Source: Pristionchus mayeri
Taxonomy: Eukaryota > Nematoda > Chromadorea > Rhabditida > Neodiplogasteridae
Assembly (NCBI GenBank): GCA_036245805.1
Contig: BTRK01000004.1
Coordinates: 5,518,001-5,582,000 of the forward strand
DNA length: 64,000 nucleotides
Direction of reading: 5' to 3'
The notes under the pieces were generated by a model. The model did not search any database. It was not told where the DNA came from and saw nothing but the letters and a program-made list of their open reading frames with translations. The position numbers and the translations under genes were made by a program. Below are positions 1 through 11,300 of this stretch, one piece after another; within the stretch, counting starts at the first letter, position 1, and every line of letters begins with the position of its first letter.

Positions 1-462
1 GATCTCAAGGATCGTCACGAGCAGTGTGTGATACTGAGAAACTGATGTAATAGTTGACTGGAATATTTTTTTCAAATTTCAACTCCAGTCAATGCATAGT
101 GAACACTGTAAAATAATGTAATAAACAACTCCCTGAGTGGCACATTTATATCTGGAATTTTCGATGCCCTTTGCAGAAATGTTTTATGATTGGGATGCAA
201 AAATCCTGAAATCGTGAACAAATTGACGTTTTTCCAAACTATTCTGAGCACACTTTGCTCCGATTTGCTCTCGTGATCCCTCTCTCCGTTTTCTGGCCGA
301 CACCAAATACACTCTTGCTAATCTTTACCCCCTTCTCTCCGTTAGTACGACGCGTCCGTGATGACGAGTGGACCAGATAACAGCATAGGTGATGTGAGAT
401 ATCGTGCCGGCACAGACCAGACTAGGCATTGTTCTGACGATGTTTAACCTCTCCATTGTCTG
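1..462. other. gene-free upstream region
   Basis: No convincing exon was found on either strand. It is the presumed upstream region of the saposin-like gene. A GATA-type site (AGATAA) lies near 375-381, which would suit gut expression, but that is inference. Confidence 0.4.
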
Positions 463-470
463 TATAAAAG
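463..470 (+). promoter_or_regulatory. TATA box of saposin-like gene
   Basis: TATAAAAG lies 52 bases before the ATG at 522, a normal spacing for a highly expressed small nematode gene. Seen in sequence; its function is inferred. Confidence 0.55.
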
Positions 471-521
471 CCATCGCCAGGTCACGGTTGAGCATTGGAT
501 ATTCCAATCTCTTCGATCATC

Positions 522-1279
522 ATGAGATCTGCCGTCCTCCTTCTTGCCCTCGTGGCTGCTGTCTCTGCGACTGCTCTGCGCCCCGTGCAGCAGCAGGCGA
601 AGGAGACCAAGCTGCACCAGAAACCCAAGGGTACGAATTCTATTCTTTTTTGACAATTTCTAATGAATGATCTCAACTGTAAACCACCTTATTTATCTGT
701 TGCAGGCTGGTACATCAAGCCGTACTACCACACCTTCATGGAGACTGGCAAGGACGACGTTCTCAATGGAATGTTCTGCAAGATCTGCAAGGACCTCGTC
801 GACGTAAGTTATTTCATTTTGATCACTTGCGGCTTTCATTCGTAATACAATGTATTCAGGGCATCGAGAATCTGGGAGAGCAGACTGCCATGGACTACCT
901 CTCGGAGGCATCAAAGGTTATTTGTTACATCTGTAATGTACCACCTACTAGCTAGCGTAGTGGCGTTGCACGCACCACCTAGCTTTGTCGTCTACTGTAA
1001 AATCGATTGACATGGCTGCGCCTTTATCTTTTGAGATCTACGGCTTTTCGAATCCGTAAAATACCAGGTGAAGCGAAGCTTATGATTGCAGGAACTTTGC
1101 GACGAGCTTCCCTTCCCCAACCTCCAGACCGACTGCTACAACTACATCATGTCGGTGAGTAACTCTCCCGGAGTGGATGGATATCAATGATCTCTTTGCA
1201 GATCGCTCAGGATCTTCTCGATCTGCTCAATGACCAGATCGACGGAGACGCAGCCTGCACTGCAATGACCCTCTGCTAG
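522..1279 (+). CDS. secreted saposin-like (caenopore-type) protein
   Basis: Five exons: 522-630, 706-803, 860-916, 1092-1154 and 1202-1279; 405 coding bases, 134 residues. All introns are GT-AG and phases agree. The start gives a signal peptide (MRSAVLLLALVAAVSA). The mature part holds one saposin-B domain: CKIC near residues 62-65, then ELCDELPF, DCYNYIM and a final C-x6-C at the C-terminus, giving the six cysteines that form three disulfides in this family. Known members bind or permeabilise membranes and act in the nematode gut as antimicrobial or digestive proteins; whether this one forms pores cannot be told. Short for a secreted protein but normal for single-domain SPP proteins. Confidence 0.9.
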
Positions 1280-1570
1280 ATAATGTACATAATCATGCGA
1301 TAAATGTTCGTCCAAATGGATGCGCCTCATTTTTGAAGAGTAGGTTTTGTAGAATAACGATCATCGTTCTCACATTTACTGAGCATATTCAAAGATTTTT
1401 GAAAACTTGAACAACTCAATCAAAAATGGAAATTATAATTTTCATTATTTTTTCCTTATTCCACTGGAATTCCCCAAATATCCGATTATACTATTTACAA
1501 CTATGAGGAACAATCACCTAATGTTCATATTTGGCTCTATTTCAATATCCCGGTTAAAAGTTCGGATCCG

Positions 1571-2636
1571 GGGGTGGTATTCTTCTTCCAATTTCGGCCG
1601 AGCCGAAAATAATTTCGGCTCGCCCAAATCATTTTCGGCTCACTGCTCACCTGCGGAGCGGCGGCCGAAAATAATTCGGCCAGGCCGAAATCCAAAATTG
1701 ATTGATTGATTTCCGAATTTTACGTTGAAATTTTCGGCGATCAATTTTGATGGCCGAAAATAATTGGGCTAGAACAAAGGAATTTGATGAATTTTCGGAT
1801 TGAATTCGGACTAATTTCGGAGTGAATTCGGCTAGAATTTTTTAACTTTTTAGAATCCTTTTCCATATCGCAGAAAGTCCCAAGTTTGCACATAAAGATG
1901 ATACTATAATGGCTGTCATTGTCAGTAATATTTGTATCTATGAACAAGCAGGATGATAATTGAGAATTACGGCGTTCACCTTGAGAACTCTCTAGACCAT
2001 ATAAACCATATAGACCATATAGACCATCTAGAAAAAAAACAAGTGGGTTGCACACACATGCTTCTTCCATCATGTATCTACTAGTCACTTTTTTTGGATT
2101 TTGCAATATTTTTAAAAGCAATGTAAATCGGGAATATAATATTTCCATATTTCCAAAACACTCTCTGGTAGGAAGCGTATAAAATCCAAATTACAAATAT
2201 TCACGCACTTTGTCAATGCACATTTCCTTGAAATTAGAAATTATTTAAAATTGTCAGTATATTTTTGAAGTAATTCAGCGCTGATTTCGCATGTGTATCA
2301 TTGGAAACATGAATAAACGTAACCAAAACAAAAACAAAATACTAAAGATGAAATATGAAAAATAGCAAAAAATATTCATGCAGTCGGGGGACGAACCAAC
2401 AACCTCCGGGGCAACGTCTAATCTCACTACCATTGAACCACTGAGGCGGTTGGCAACGGTCAGTTCGAAATGAATGATGACAACTTGTAATGTGCTTTGA
2501 TGAATCACTCGACCGATCGAGAGGAGATAGAGGTTTAACAATGAACAGGCCAATTAAAAATTTTGGGCGCCTCGCCGAAATTTTTGGCCGGCAAAATTTT
2601 TCGGCTTGGCCGAAATTGGAAGAAGAATACCACCCC
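1571..2636 (+). mobile_element. TIR element, copy A
   Basis: Begins GGGGTGGTATTCTTCTTCCA and ends with the inverse complement GGAAGAAGAATACCACCCC. The subterminal parts are rich in TTTCGGCC/GGCCGAAA. Internal sequence from about 1740 to 2230 is shared, inverted, with copy B (2955-3742). No transposase was recognised, so it looks non-autonomous. The longest reading frame (2148-1741, minus) has a matching frame in copy B but resembles no protein I know. Confidence 0.75.
2382..2455 (-). repeat. tRNA-like segment inside TIR element A
   Basis: Read on the minus strand, a box-A-like stretch (GTGGTTCAATGGTAG) is followed about 35 bases later by a box-B-like stretch (GGTTCGTCCC), the layout of a tRNA-derived pol III promoter. 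No full cloverleaf or acceptor stem can be drawn, so this is a tRNA relic rather than a tRNA gene. A shortened version, box A only, is in copy B at about 3150-3180. Confidence 0.5.
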
Positions 2637-2954
2637 GGGTCTCGAAAAAGACAAGTTTGAGACCCGACTTCCATCATAGCCTACCCACGTTCCAAAACAA
2701 GCTACCCAGGTCACAAAAATGAGTATTTTGGCTACACAGTTCCCAATAAAAGCTACCCCGTCTCATGGCAGGTCACATGTCCCAAATATTAGTCATTTTC
2801 TACCCAGGTTCCAAAACAGGATACAGAGGTCCTATCAGAGGCTACCCAGGAGACTCTCCCTCTGAGACCACCGAGCACTCATCGCCTGGGCAGTCTTTGA
2901 CGGTTCCTGGTTTGCCTGTGTTGGAGCTCTGTAAAAATACTATTTTTGGGAGCT
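2637..2954. repeat. degenerate ~25-bp repeats between the TIR pair
   Basis: Several imperfect units built on GCTACCCAGGT followed by an A-rich stretch, e.g. around 2680, 2700 and 2805. Similar units in the opposite sense (ACCTGGGTAA, GGGACCCAGGTCC) continue at about 3750-3910, beyond copy B. No gene seen. Confidence 0.5.
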
Positions 2955-3742
2955 GGGGTGGTATTCTTCGTCCAATTTCTGCCAAAAATTTTGCAAAAAT
3001 TTTGCCGGCCGAAAATTTCGGCGAGGCGCCCAAAATTTTTAATTGTTCATTTCATTTTTGAACCTCTATCACCTCTCGATCGGTCGAGCGATTCATCAAA
3101 GTAAATTACAACTCTTCATCACTCATTTCGATCTGTCCGTTTTCAACCTCCTCAGTGGTTCAGTGGTAGTGAGATTAGTGAATAGTGAATATGAGGAAAT
3201 TATATTCCCGATTTACATTAGTTTCAAAATATAGCAAAATCAAAAAAATGTCTAGTAGATGCATGATGGAAGAGGCATGTGTGTGCAACCCTCTTGTTTT
3301 TATTTCTTTTAGATGATCTAGAGAGATATCAAGGTGAACGCCTAGATTCTCCATTATCCTACTGGGTGTTCATAGATAGAAATATTACAGAAAATGTCAG
3401 TCATCATAGTATTATAGTAATGTGCAAACTCGGGACTATCTGCGATATGGAGAAAAGTTCCAAAACGTTAAAAAGTTCTAGCCGAATTCACTCCGAAATT
3501 AGTCCGAATTCAATCCGAAAATTCATCAAATTCCTATGTTCTCGCCCAATTATTTTCGGCCATCAAAATTGATCGCCGAAAATTTCAACGTGAAATTCGG
3601 AAATGATTCGGCCAATTTTGGATTTCGACGCGGCCGAATTATTTTCGGCCGCCGCTCTGCAGGTGAGCAGTGAGCCGAAAATGATTTGGGCGAGCCGAAA
3701 TTATTTTCGACTCGGCCGAAATTGGAAGAAGAATACCACCCC
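2955..3742 (-). mobile_element. TIR element, copy B (inverted)
   Basis: Same terminal repeat as copy A (GGGGTGGTATTCTTCGTCCA at the left, inverse at 3721-3742) but in the opposite orientation and about 280 bp shorter. The region 3480-3570 mirrors 1750-1840. Together the two copies form a loose palindrome with a ~320-bp spacer. Confidence 0.7.
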
Positions 3743-4134
3743 TGGTTAGCATGTGATCTAGGTAGCCGGAAATGAAACTTGGGTAGTCCTTGATGGGACT
3801 TAAGTCGCCAAACGTCTCATTTCTGGGACCTGGGTAATCATGATGGGACCCAGGTCCTAAACTTGCTATTTTTTCGGACCCGGTTTCTATTATTGGTACC
3901 TGGATACTGAAAATGAGCCCACTCTGTTATTTTTGTTATATAATAAGCATGAGCAGCAATGCTTTTAGCTGTGATGTAACTACGGCTTCTTTTTTTTTGC
4001 AGCCACCAAGCGATTTTACAGTCTTCATGAGACGATTACGCTTGGTGGTGTAGTGCGGTGAGGCCGACTACTGTTTGGACTAAGTATCCCTGCTGTCCAA
4101 TGTGCTTCTAAGGAACGATACATTTCGCGACCGG
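3743..4134. other. gene-free, repeat-derived
   Basis: Contains the continuation of the ACCTGGGT-type degenerate repeats to about 3910, then unique AT-rich sequence. No exon is supported. Confidence 0.35.
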
Positions 4135-4262
4135 GGTCACTACCAATTAACCGACCCCGGGGGGATGGAGGGCTTGGTCTGCCTCGGCGGGGGATCGAAC
4201 TCAGGTCCCTTGTATAGCGAGTGGCGCCTCACGCCACTGCGCCACCACGCCACTACCACGGC
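4135..4262 (-). mobile_element. tRNA-derived SINE
   Basis: On the minus strand the element has a box A (TGGCGCAGTGG, 4244-4234) and a box B (GAGTTCGATCCCC, about 4202-4190), followed by a non-tRNA tail rich in CCCCCCGGGGTCGGTTAATT. The two boxes are at tRNA spacing, but the acceptor ends do not pair, so a SINE is favoured over a functional tRNA. Its precise ends are uncertain. Confidence 0.6.
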
Positions 4263-4418
4263 TTCACTCAGGAGTAAAAAAAGGAAGTGAAACAATTTAT
4301 CGGCTCTACGCAAATATTTTCGATAGTCGGTCGAGGAAGGATAGGATGAGGTACGATGAGGCATGCCATCTTATTCGTGCATATGATTACTTTAGAACAT
4401 TCCGGCGTCGCTACATAA

Positions 4419-4471
4419 TGTCTTCAGATTCTCGTTAAATGTAGCCTACATTTAACGAGAATCTGAAGACA
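4419..4471. repeat. perfect 26-bp inverted repeat
   Basis: Arms 4419-4444 and 4446-4471 are exact reverse complements with a single C between them. It would extrude as a near loop-free hairpin. No flanking duplication was found. Confidence 0.9.
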
Positions 4472-4690
4472 GTGATTGTGATTTAGTGGTAAAAGAATAT
4501 CAAGAGAAGGGCTTCTTGCAAATTCGGTGGATTGTCCGCGATTATCAGTTCTTCGCTCGATCGTTCTGAAGATGAAAATGAAGTCGCTACTCCAGCCCGC
4601 GTCCAGAAATCCACCCATAACAAGGGGGTTAAGAAATATTGGTAGTAATTCAAAAATCACTATAAGGAAAATCCCTCAACCACGTGCACA

Positions 4691-5066
4691 CCAGGGCTGT
4701 GCGGCATATGCCGACCGGCATATGCCGGATTTTGATGTCAACATGATATATAACTTTTAAACAAAGGGTTTTAAATTTTCGCAGCTATGTTTAAAAGATG
4801 TGTCTCGTGAAGACGAATATGTTGATGCCCGTGGACGGCAATAATCTATTCATTATTATATTTTCTCTTTTTCGAATTAAATATGCCGAAAAAAATCCGG
4901 CATATGCCGGAATTCAGTTCTAGAAGACTAGTGGGTAGTGGCAATAAAGTAAGGATACCAAACGATTCGTTATCATTAGATATGTTCGTTCGACCAGAAA
5001 GGTATATTTCATTCCTTCATTTTCAAAAGTTATGAGCGTTTCGGCATATATGACGCACAGCCCTGG
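4691..5066. mobile_element. 376-bp MITE with 6-bp target duplication
   Basis: Starts CCAGGGCTGTGCGGCATATG and ends in the inverse (CGCACAGCCCTGG); TGCACA is duplicated at 4685-4690 and 5067-5072. The inside carries several GGCATATGCCGG palindromes. No coding capacity is recognised. Confidence 0.75.
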
Positions 5067-6952
5067 TGCACACAACCCGGGCTGTTTGAAGTCTCGCAAT
5101 AGGTAGGGACCACAAGCTCCGCCCACTTGCCTCTGACACGATGCCCCCTCGAAAGCAAGACAGAGCAATCACAGCGTTCATTCTTAACCAAATGACTTTA
5201 TCAAAAAAGAATTCGAAAGCTCTTCCGATGTGCTTTCGATATTTCACTATTCAAAAAACAGTTTTTGCGTCTGTCGTGTTGAAAATTCGAACTTTATAAC
5301 GCGATCCATCGTTTTCCCCAGAATGTTTCTATGCGTGAGCAGTGAAATAATGATACAAGGTTTGAGTAGTGAAAATATGATAGCCAGCAAACCATTCAAA
5401 CAAGTTCGTGGAAAAAAATCGAAAAAATATTCATTTCCCTGTTTGTGATTATAAGTAAACCAGTCGGTGCCTGTGCTAAACGATCGCCGTCTTCCTCTCT
5501 CCTTTTCCTCCCTCTCCTCTCGCTCTTTTCTGACCCGGCGTGAATAGAGAGCGCGCGCTCCAGATGAGAGCTCAGCCGCTTCAATCGTCGCATTACCTTA
5601 CAGGGGTAAGGCGCAACCGGGAGAGGGCGAAGCCCTGCTCAAATTTTTGGCGATTTGACTGGGGAAGGGTCGGAATAGGCTCCGCCCCTCTCTCCCTCGT
5701 CTCGTTTTTCTACCGCTCAAGGTGGACACCATTTCAAGTACCTTTTAAGCTCTAATGTGATTCTGAGAAAAGATATCGACAATCGGCAAAAAACATGATC
5801 TTATTTGTATCCCAGCGGGCTGTTTGAGCATAGTTAGGGCGACATAGCTTCATTTCGGCTGTACCCCTTGTGGTCCCTAGCAATAGGCCACTGATTTCCA
5901 GGATAGGCTCTCGTTGCTACATAGACGATGGGGTGGCACAGCTCGCTCTTGAGTGGAACAATACCTAACACCTTTACCTTTACCTTTTACTCGAAACCTT
6001 AGTTGCCATCATGCAGTCGAAATAAATCCAATACGAATCTGTAGAGACTTTCAAGTTTAGAAAATCGAAACAACGAAACAACAATGGTTTGAGAAGGTAA
6101 ATCTGAAACACTGCAAACATAAGTTGTTTATTGAGCCTTGATAAATTGCTTCTGAGAGAAAATGATTCTATGTTTGACACATTGGGGTGATCAAAAACAT
6201 TTTCCCGCAACAGTCTGATGAGATATAGAGAGAAAAGGACAACATGCAGGTTAAGATAGTGAAGAAGTGAACACCTCGGCAACTTCAGGAATTCAGATAA
6301 TCCAAGAGCGGAAGATCCCGGTAATTGTTCTCAAGCAAGAGATAAAATGTGTCTGACCGGTGTCTGACCAATCGACTGGGAGTGCAGGTGGAACGCCGAT
6401 TTATTCAATGTCAGATAAGCTCGATGTCAATTGTTTGAGAACGTGGCTGTCATTCTCAAAGGAGCTCTCATTTTCATTCCTCCATATCTTGCAATCTTAC
6501 TTGTAATATCATTTTTTTCGAAATTATTTAGGCTTTTAAATGTTTAAAAACATTTCTTCCGCATGAAACCGTAAGAGAACCCTTAAGAATTGTCACTTCT
6601 GACGATGCGAGCTCACCTTCTTATCTCTAACCTCCTCAGACGTTATAAAGATATATTTACCGACCGGAAACGATGATCCATCTGCACCTATCGCGAGTGC
6701 AATTTGTGATCAAGATAAAGCAAACTTTCTTTTGATTGTCCATTCTTCCTTCCGTGAGTCATTTCACGTTCAAGAAGAATGAGCATAGAGAAGAGATACT
6801 GGGAAGCTTCTATTAAAAGCCTCAATTGTTTACCGTCTAACTTATACTTGTGCTTATCTACCTCCATCGGAGCCACGTCCGGTATCGTCTTATCTCCACC
6901 GCGTCCACGATAGAAAAGGTCCCTCTTCACCTCCACTCCACCACACTCGACC
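5067..6952. other. gene-free region
   Basis: No exon on either strand stands up. Short shared words (GGGCTGTTTGA near 5080 and 5818; the AGGGACCACAAG motif near 5105 and, inverted, near 5868) suggest a decayed repeat. A pyrimidine-rich stretch lies at 5490-5535. The 3' part (6500-6950) is probably the upstream region of the phosphatase gene. Confidence 0.35.
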
Positions 6953-8797
6953 ATGATGATCACCCTAGTATCATCGCTGCTGTGCTCCTTCACCTTTTCC
7001 ACTGCAGTCGCAGGCGATCGACTGATCATGGCTCAGACGGTAGGCCACTCCTAAAGAAGATCTATTCACTCCGCATTTTAGCTCTGGCGGCACGGAGCTC
7101 GTACGCCAAGGGAATGCTACCCCAACGATCCCTACCAGGAATCCTTCTGGGGCGTCCCATGGGGCGAATTGGTAAAGGTAAGCGAATGGATAGTTCATTA
7201 ATGAAAGATTTTTGAGGACGGTATGCGTCAACATTTTGAACTCGGTCATCAACTGAGAAGAAGATACATCGAGGAGAAGGGACTAGTTTCGAAGACGTAC
7301 AGCAGATACGAGGTGCGTAAAACATGATTTATTCTTATCGTCATATACATATCTTCTACTCTCATTATACTCATTCACTAGCCGCGGTTGTTATCGTAAA
7401 TGGGTCTACTCTGCAATTTTCAGACGGAAGTTCGATCAGCAGACACTCCTCGCTGCATTGAATCTGCTATGGCGAACATGGCCGCATTCTACTCGGGTTC
7501 GCCCTGTTTTCACTCTATGATTGATTACCTGATAAGAACTAATACATTCCGTTCGGAGGCGCACTTTGTGTACTTTGACAGTCCGAAGTTCAGACTCGCC
7601 GACATTCCCATCAGACGAGAGTGGCTGGCCCTCTTCATGGACACCCGTCCCCGTGCACTCTCGGCCCTTCGACGAGGATCGAGTGAGTGGAAACACTTTT
7701 TGAATTGAACTTTTCCCCTTTAGCGTGCAAAGACAATGGAATGTTCTGCAGTCTGAAACATTTCAAATCTCTGTCCCTTCAGGAACTGGAAGTGGCTGTT
7801 TCCTGCCCTCGTGTTAATCAGCTGAGTGCCGCGCGTGAGAATCAGCCAAAATTCCAGGATTTTCTCGCCTCGAAATGGGTAAATAATCGATAACTGTCCA
7901 TTCCTCCATTGCTCCTTTCAGACACTCTTCACCGCTATAAACGCCAATTCTGGAGAAGAGTTCAACGTGTCTTACAACACGATCTCGCACATGTGGGGCG
8001 TTCTCAGAGTGGAGGTAAGGGCTCAAAGTGGCTGAGGATGTGCAAGGTGCAGTTAAAGAAGGGCGACTTCAATCTGACGATGCCTGAGTGGATCACCGAT
8101 GACTTCTACAATGGACTCCAGAGGGCGAACGATGAGGCGCAAGACTACATCGACGGCCAAGGTTAAAATCTTCGTTTTCCACCATTTCATGTTGAGAAAT
8201 ATAGAGGGATTCGGTCTTCCTGATGACACGGAACTTCTTCGCCTTAGGGGAGGGTTCATGCTAAAGGAAATGGTCAAAAATATAAATGAGGTCGTCGGCA
8301 ACACGACAACAACCAAGTATTTCGTGTATTCCGCAGTGAGTTATAACTAATTTTCCGTGAAGTATGCTCTCGTTTGTAGCATGATACCATTCAACGAGCA
8401 ATTCTTCTATCGCTTGGAATCAAGGTGGGTCTCATGCTATCTTGCAGAGGAGCAAAGATATTCGTAGAGTGGAATCATGGGCTCGGGAAACCCCTACTAC
8501 GCATCAGCAATTGCACTTGAATTGTGGATGAAAAACGGAGAATATTTTGTAAAGGTTTGACCAGAGCAACGGATGGCATTCGTACAAGTAGTTGCCTTCA
8601 GATTCTCTTCTCCCCCGACTCAAAGAGTGATCTAGTTGACTACACTTCTCTTCTCCCATTGAAGTGTTCCGATGGATTGTGTCCACTGAATTCTTTCATT
8701 GAATATGTTAACGAATATATTCCAAAAGGAGCAGAGGTAGACCATAAATAGGTAAATGTAAAATTGATTTTAATTTCAGGATTGCGATAAGCAGTGA
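6953..8797 (+). CDS. histidine acid phosphatase, secreted
   Basis: Thirteen exons (6953-7039, 7082-7177, 7217-7312, 7424-7496, 7615-7682, 7783-7878, 7922-8014, 8053-8161, 8205-8335, 8380-8424, 8468-8554, 8602-8736, 8780-8797) give 377 residues with all phases consistent, a usual length for the family. A signal peptide is followed by the catalytic RHGxRxP motif (LWRHGARTP, residues 30-38); TEVRSADTPR and WTPVPVH follow the family pattern; the acid/base HD pair is at 284-285 (HDTIQRA). The family hydrolyses phosphomonoesters through a phosphohistidine, and in nematodes such enzymes are abundant at the gut surface. The exon 3 acceptor (TTTTTGAG) is weak. AATAAA at 8908 may be its polyadenylation signal. 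Converges on the channel gene, 209 bases away. Confidence 0.9.
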
Positions 8798-9006
8798 GAA
8801 ATACCAATGTTTGCCAATTATACTCGTTCAAAGAATTGGAAATTACGCGTACAATCCTAGACATGCATACTTGTATCAAGTTTGCTTCGATTTGCATTAC
8901 TCTTGAAAATAAAATCCATTGCAACTTCATTCATGCCAGCGAAGATTGTTCGGTATTCTTCACTTGTTTTATCGCATCGGTTACCTTTTGCACTACTCAT
9001 AGGGGC

Positions 9007-11300
9007 TTAGTTCATAGCGGCCATACTTGACAGAGGGGGCGGGCAATTCAAGTTTCGGTCACATTGAAACGTTGAGTGGGTGGTTCGAATCCTCTTTCGT
9101 CTCTCGATCGAGTGAGCATCACGATGAGATTGGCAGTATGGAATGCATTGAAGAGAAGGAAGAGAAGGAGTCGGGCTACGATGGAGTTGCGAGTGAGACG
9201 GAGGAGGAAGGACCACAGACGAGATCTGCAATAGAGGGAGGAGCAAGGGATAGAGGGGGACTGACTTATGTTTGCTCCCTCCCTCTCTTGCGAGTCTCTC
9301 CTTCGCCTTCTTGTGGATGATTCGACGTAGATCGTGACAGAAGAGGATCACGAGAACGGCAATGATGATGGTGAGAATGTCGAAAAAGACGAAGGAACCT
9401 GAGAGGAAGGAAAGTGGAGGAGGGGAGGAGGAGACTCACCTAGTCGGGAGAGGTCGGCGGACTTGGGGACAGAGTCGTTCAGGATGCCCACTATCACTGT
9501 CATCGACATCATCGTGGTTAGACCGAGTTCCACCTGAAAATATCTCACTTTTCCTAAGATTATAGCAAAAGCTTGGGCGTTTTTGAAATACCCCATGTTA
9601 AGGCGGTCGGATGATCACCGACGGATGGCAACCTACTGGATGATAACCAAAAAATGGACCCTTCGGTAGAACTTTCACAGTAGGTTCCCAAAGTGCCAAA
9701 AATGATTCTGTGAACGTTCTACAGAAGGGTCCATTTTTTGGTTATCATCCAATAGGTTACCATCCGACGGCGATCATCCAACCTAGTGCCCATGCTAACT
9801 TACCTGACTCGAGAGGGATCCATCCCCGAAGAAGAGACCGATGAGAATGAGCACGCCGAGGAAGTACGTGGGCAGAATGATGAGGCACACCCAGAAGTTG
9901 GACTGACGAGTGAAGATCAGGCGGTAGTAGGTCTGAGATCACGGGTTTGGGTACTACACGAGTCGTCGAACTAACGAAGCTGACGGCGAATCCATCCTGC
10001 GCATAATAGACGTTCAGCCTCGGCTTCTGCGTGTCGAAGCGGACATCCCACTCGCCCGTTCCCTAAATTGAGGATGAAATGCACGCAAATTAGTGGTATA
10101 CGAGGAAGCACAAAATTCATCAATCGAAACGTACGTAGAGATCGGGAGGATTGGCGGAGAATCCTCGAAGGGAGAGCTCCTCCCTCCTGTATCCATTGAG
10201 AGAGAAGCAGAGCGCGCACTGCTGCTCGTCGAAGGGAAAATCGTTGTTCTGAAAGAGATATTCAAATTTAGATCAATCAGCGTAACTAATGATGAAATGA
10301 TGGAAGCACTCGGATGTCGCAGTTGTAGGTCACAGTGAACTGATAGGTGCCGATGATGTCGCCGAGGTGGGTCACCGGAAATGAAGAAGATTACGTACTT
10401 CTAAGTAATGTTTAATCTGAAGGAAAACACTCAAATCGTTCCCTTACCGTGAGCTCGTCCGATTCAAGCGTGGAGTAGGTGAATTCGGAACTGAAAATCG
10501 TATTGTTGATTTCTCGCTGTGCGCCTTCGCCTGTACCTCTCGCAAGGGGCGAACTTTGGGAACCAGACTGAGCTCTGCCTCAAGTAAAGGTGTTGGATGT
10601 GTCGATAGTTCTCTGGATCCCACGTGAGTCGAGGGTCGTTGTATTGCTATGAGGTTTGTTGGAAATTTGACGTGTTATCGAGATAGCAACAATAAACTGC
10701 TGGTTTACATTTTCGATTATTGATTTACATTTTCGATTATTGATTGATTCAAAATGCGAATTCAGACATTCTTTGCTCACCAACACAATCCCGGCGCTGA
10801 TGGTGAACTGTCGCTGGCGTTCATTCTGAAGACATGAATCGTTAGCAAAGTAATGATGTTAATCTCTCACTAGAGTTCGCAATTCGGGCCTCCGTCTCTT
10901 CATTTTGTACACTCTCTATACCGGTCGAGCGGTGAGAGAGTGTGCAAAATGAAGAGACAGTGGTATCGTTTCTCGAACTCTATCTCTCACCAAATCGATG
11001 AGTCTACCTCGCATGAAGGTGGCATTGAGAATGCTGCCCGAGTTCCAGGAGGAATTCGAATCTGAATAGAGATCTTGTTCCTGGAAAATAAGAAAACGTA
11101 ACTGAGAGTGTTGTAGGGGCTGACGAGGGAGTCGTAATTCTCGAACAATTGCTTAGTTAGGGCTCGATTCGCTTGTTGAAATGATTGAGCGTCTAAACTG
11201 ATATTTCTTAGAAGTATCACCCATTGAATTCACCTGAGATATCGGCCGCATCTGAAAGGAGAGATAACGAAAAAGCCAGAATAACTAGGCGCTGAGGCAT
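9007..11300 (-). CDS. Cys-loop ligand-gated ion channel subunit (nAChR-like/LGC type)
   Basis: About twelve exons running down from the ATG at 11300 (signal peptide MPQRLVILAFSLSLLS): 11234-11300, 11103-11192, 10991-11073, 10781-10825, 10537-10646, 10448-10490, about 10310-10375, 10135-10248, 9976-10062, 9804-9932, 9440-9533 and 9007-9398; about 439 residues. The extracellular domain carries DPRLTWDPENY and a Cys-loop, CDIRNNDFPFDEQQC, with exactly 13 residues between cysteines. M1 (FWVCLIILPTYFLGVL), M2 (VELGLTTMMSMTVIVGIL) and M3 (FFDILTIIIAVLVILF) are clear. No vicinal Cys pair is seen in loop C, so it is not a classical alpha subunit. M4 cannot be identified in the 130-residue last exon. 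The exon starting near 10375 has no obvious AG acceptor. Ligand unknown. Confidence 0.8.
9602..9790. mobile_element. hAT-like MITE, family GGCACTAGGTCG, copy 1
   Basis: Left end GGCGGTCGGATGATCACCG (lacking ACTA), right end CCTAGTGCC; the flanks CATGTTAA and CATGCTAA are an 8-bp target duplication with one difference. Inner arms contain GGATGATAACCAAAAAATGG and its inverse. Lies in the intron between the M1 and M2 exons of the channel gene. Confidence 0.8.
10871..10982. mobile_element. hairpin MITE, family TAGAGTTCG, copy 1
   Basis: Long imperfect palindrome starting TAGAGTTCG and ending CGAACTCTA, with a CACTCTCT/AGAGAGTG core around a GGTCGAG loop. Flanked by an exact 8-bp duplication TCTCTCAC (10863-10870, 10983-10990), as expected for a hAT-type insertion. 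In an intron of the channel gene. Confidence 0.85.

Noticed and set aside
2382..2455. A tRNA gene call
   Set aside because: Box A and B-like sequences exist, but no acceptor stem, and the segment lies inside a repeated TIR element.
4135..4262. A functional tRNA gene
   Set aside because: The ends do not pair and a non-tRNA tail is attached; a SINE explains it better.
7424..7708. A continuous 102-codon frame as an acid phosphatase exon
   Set aside because: The family motif WTPVPVH appears only if an intron is removed at 7497-7614; the continuous frame lacks it.
9027..9320. Plus-strand frame of 97 residues
   Set aside because: Acidic low-complexity shadow of the channel's last exon on the opposite strand.
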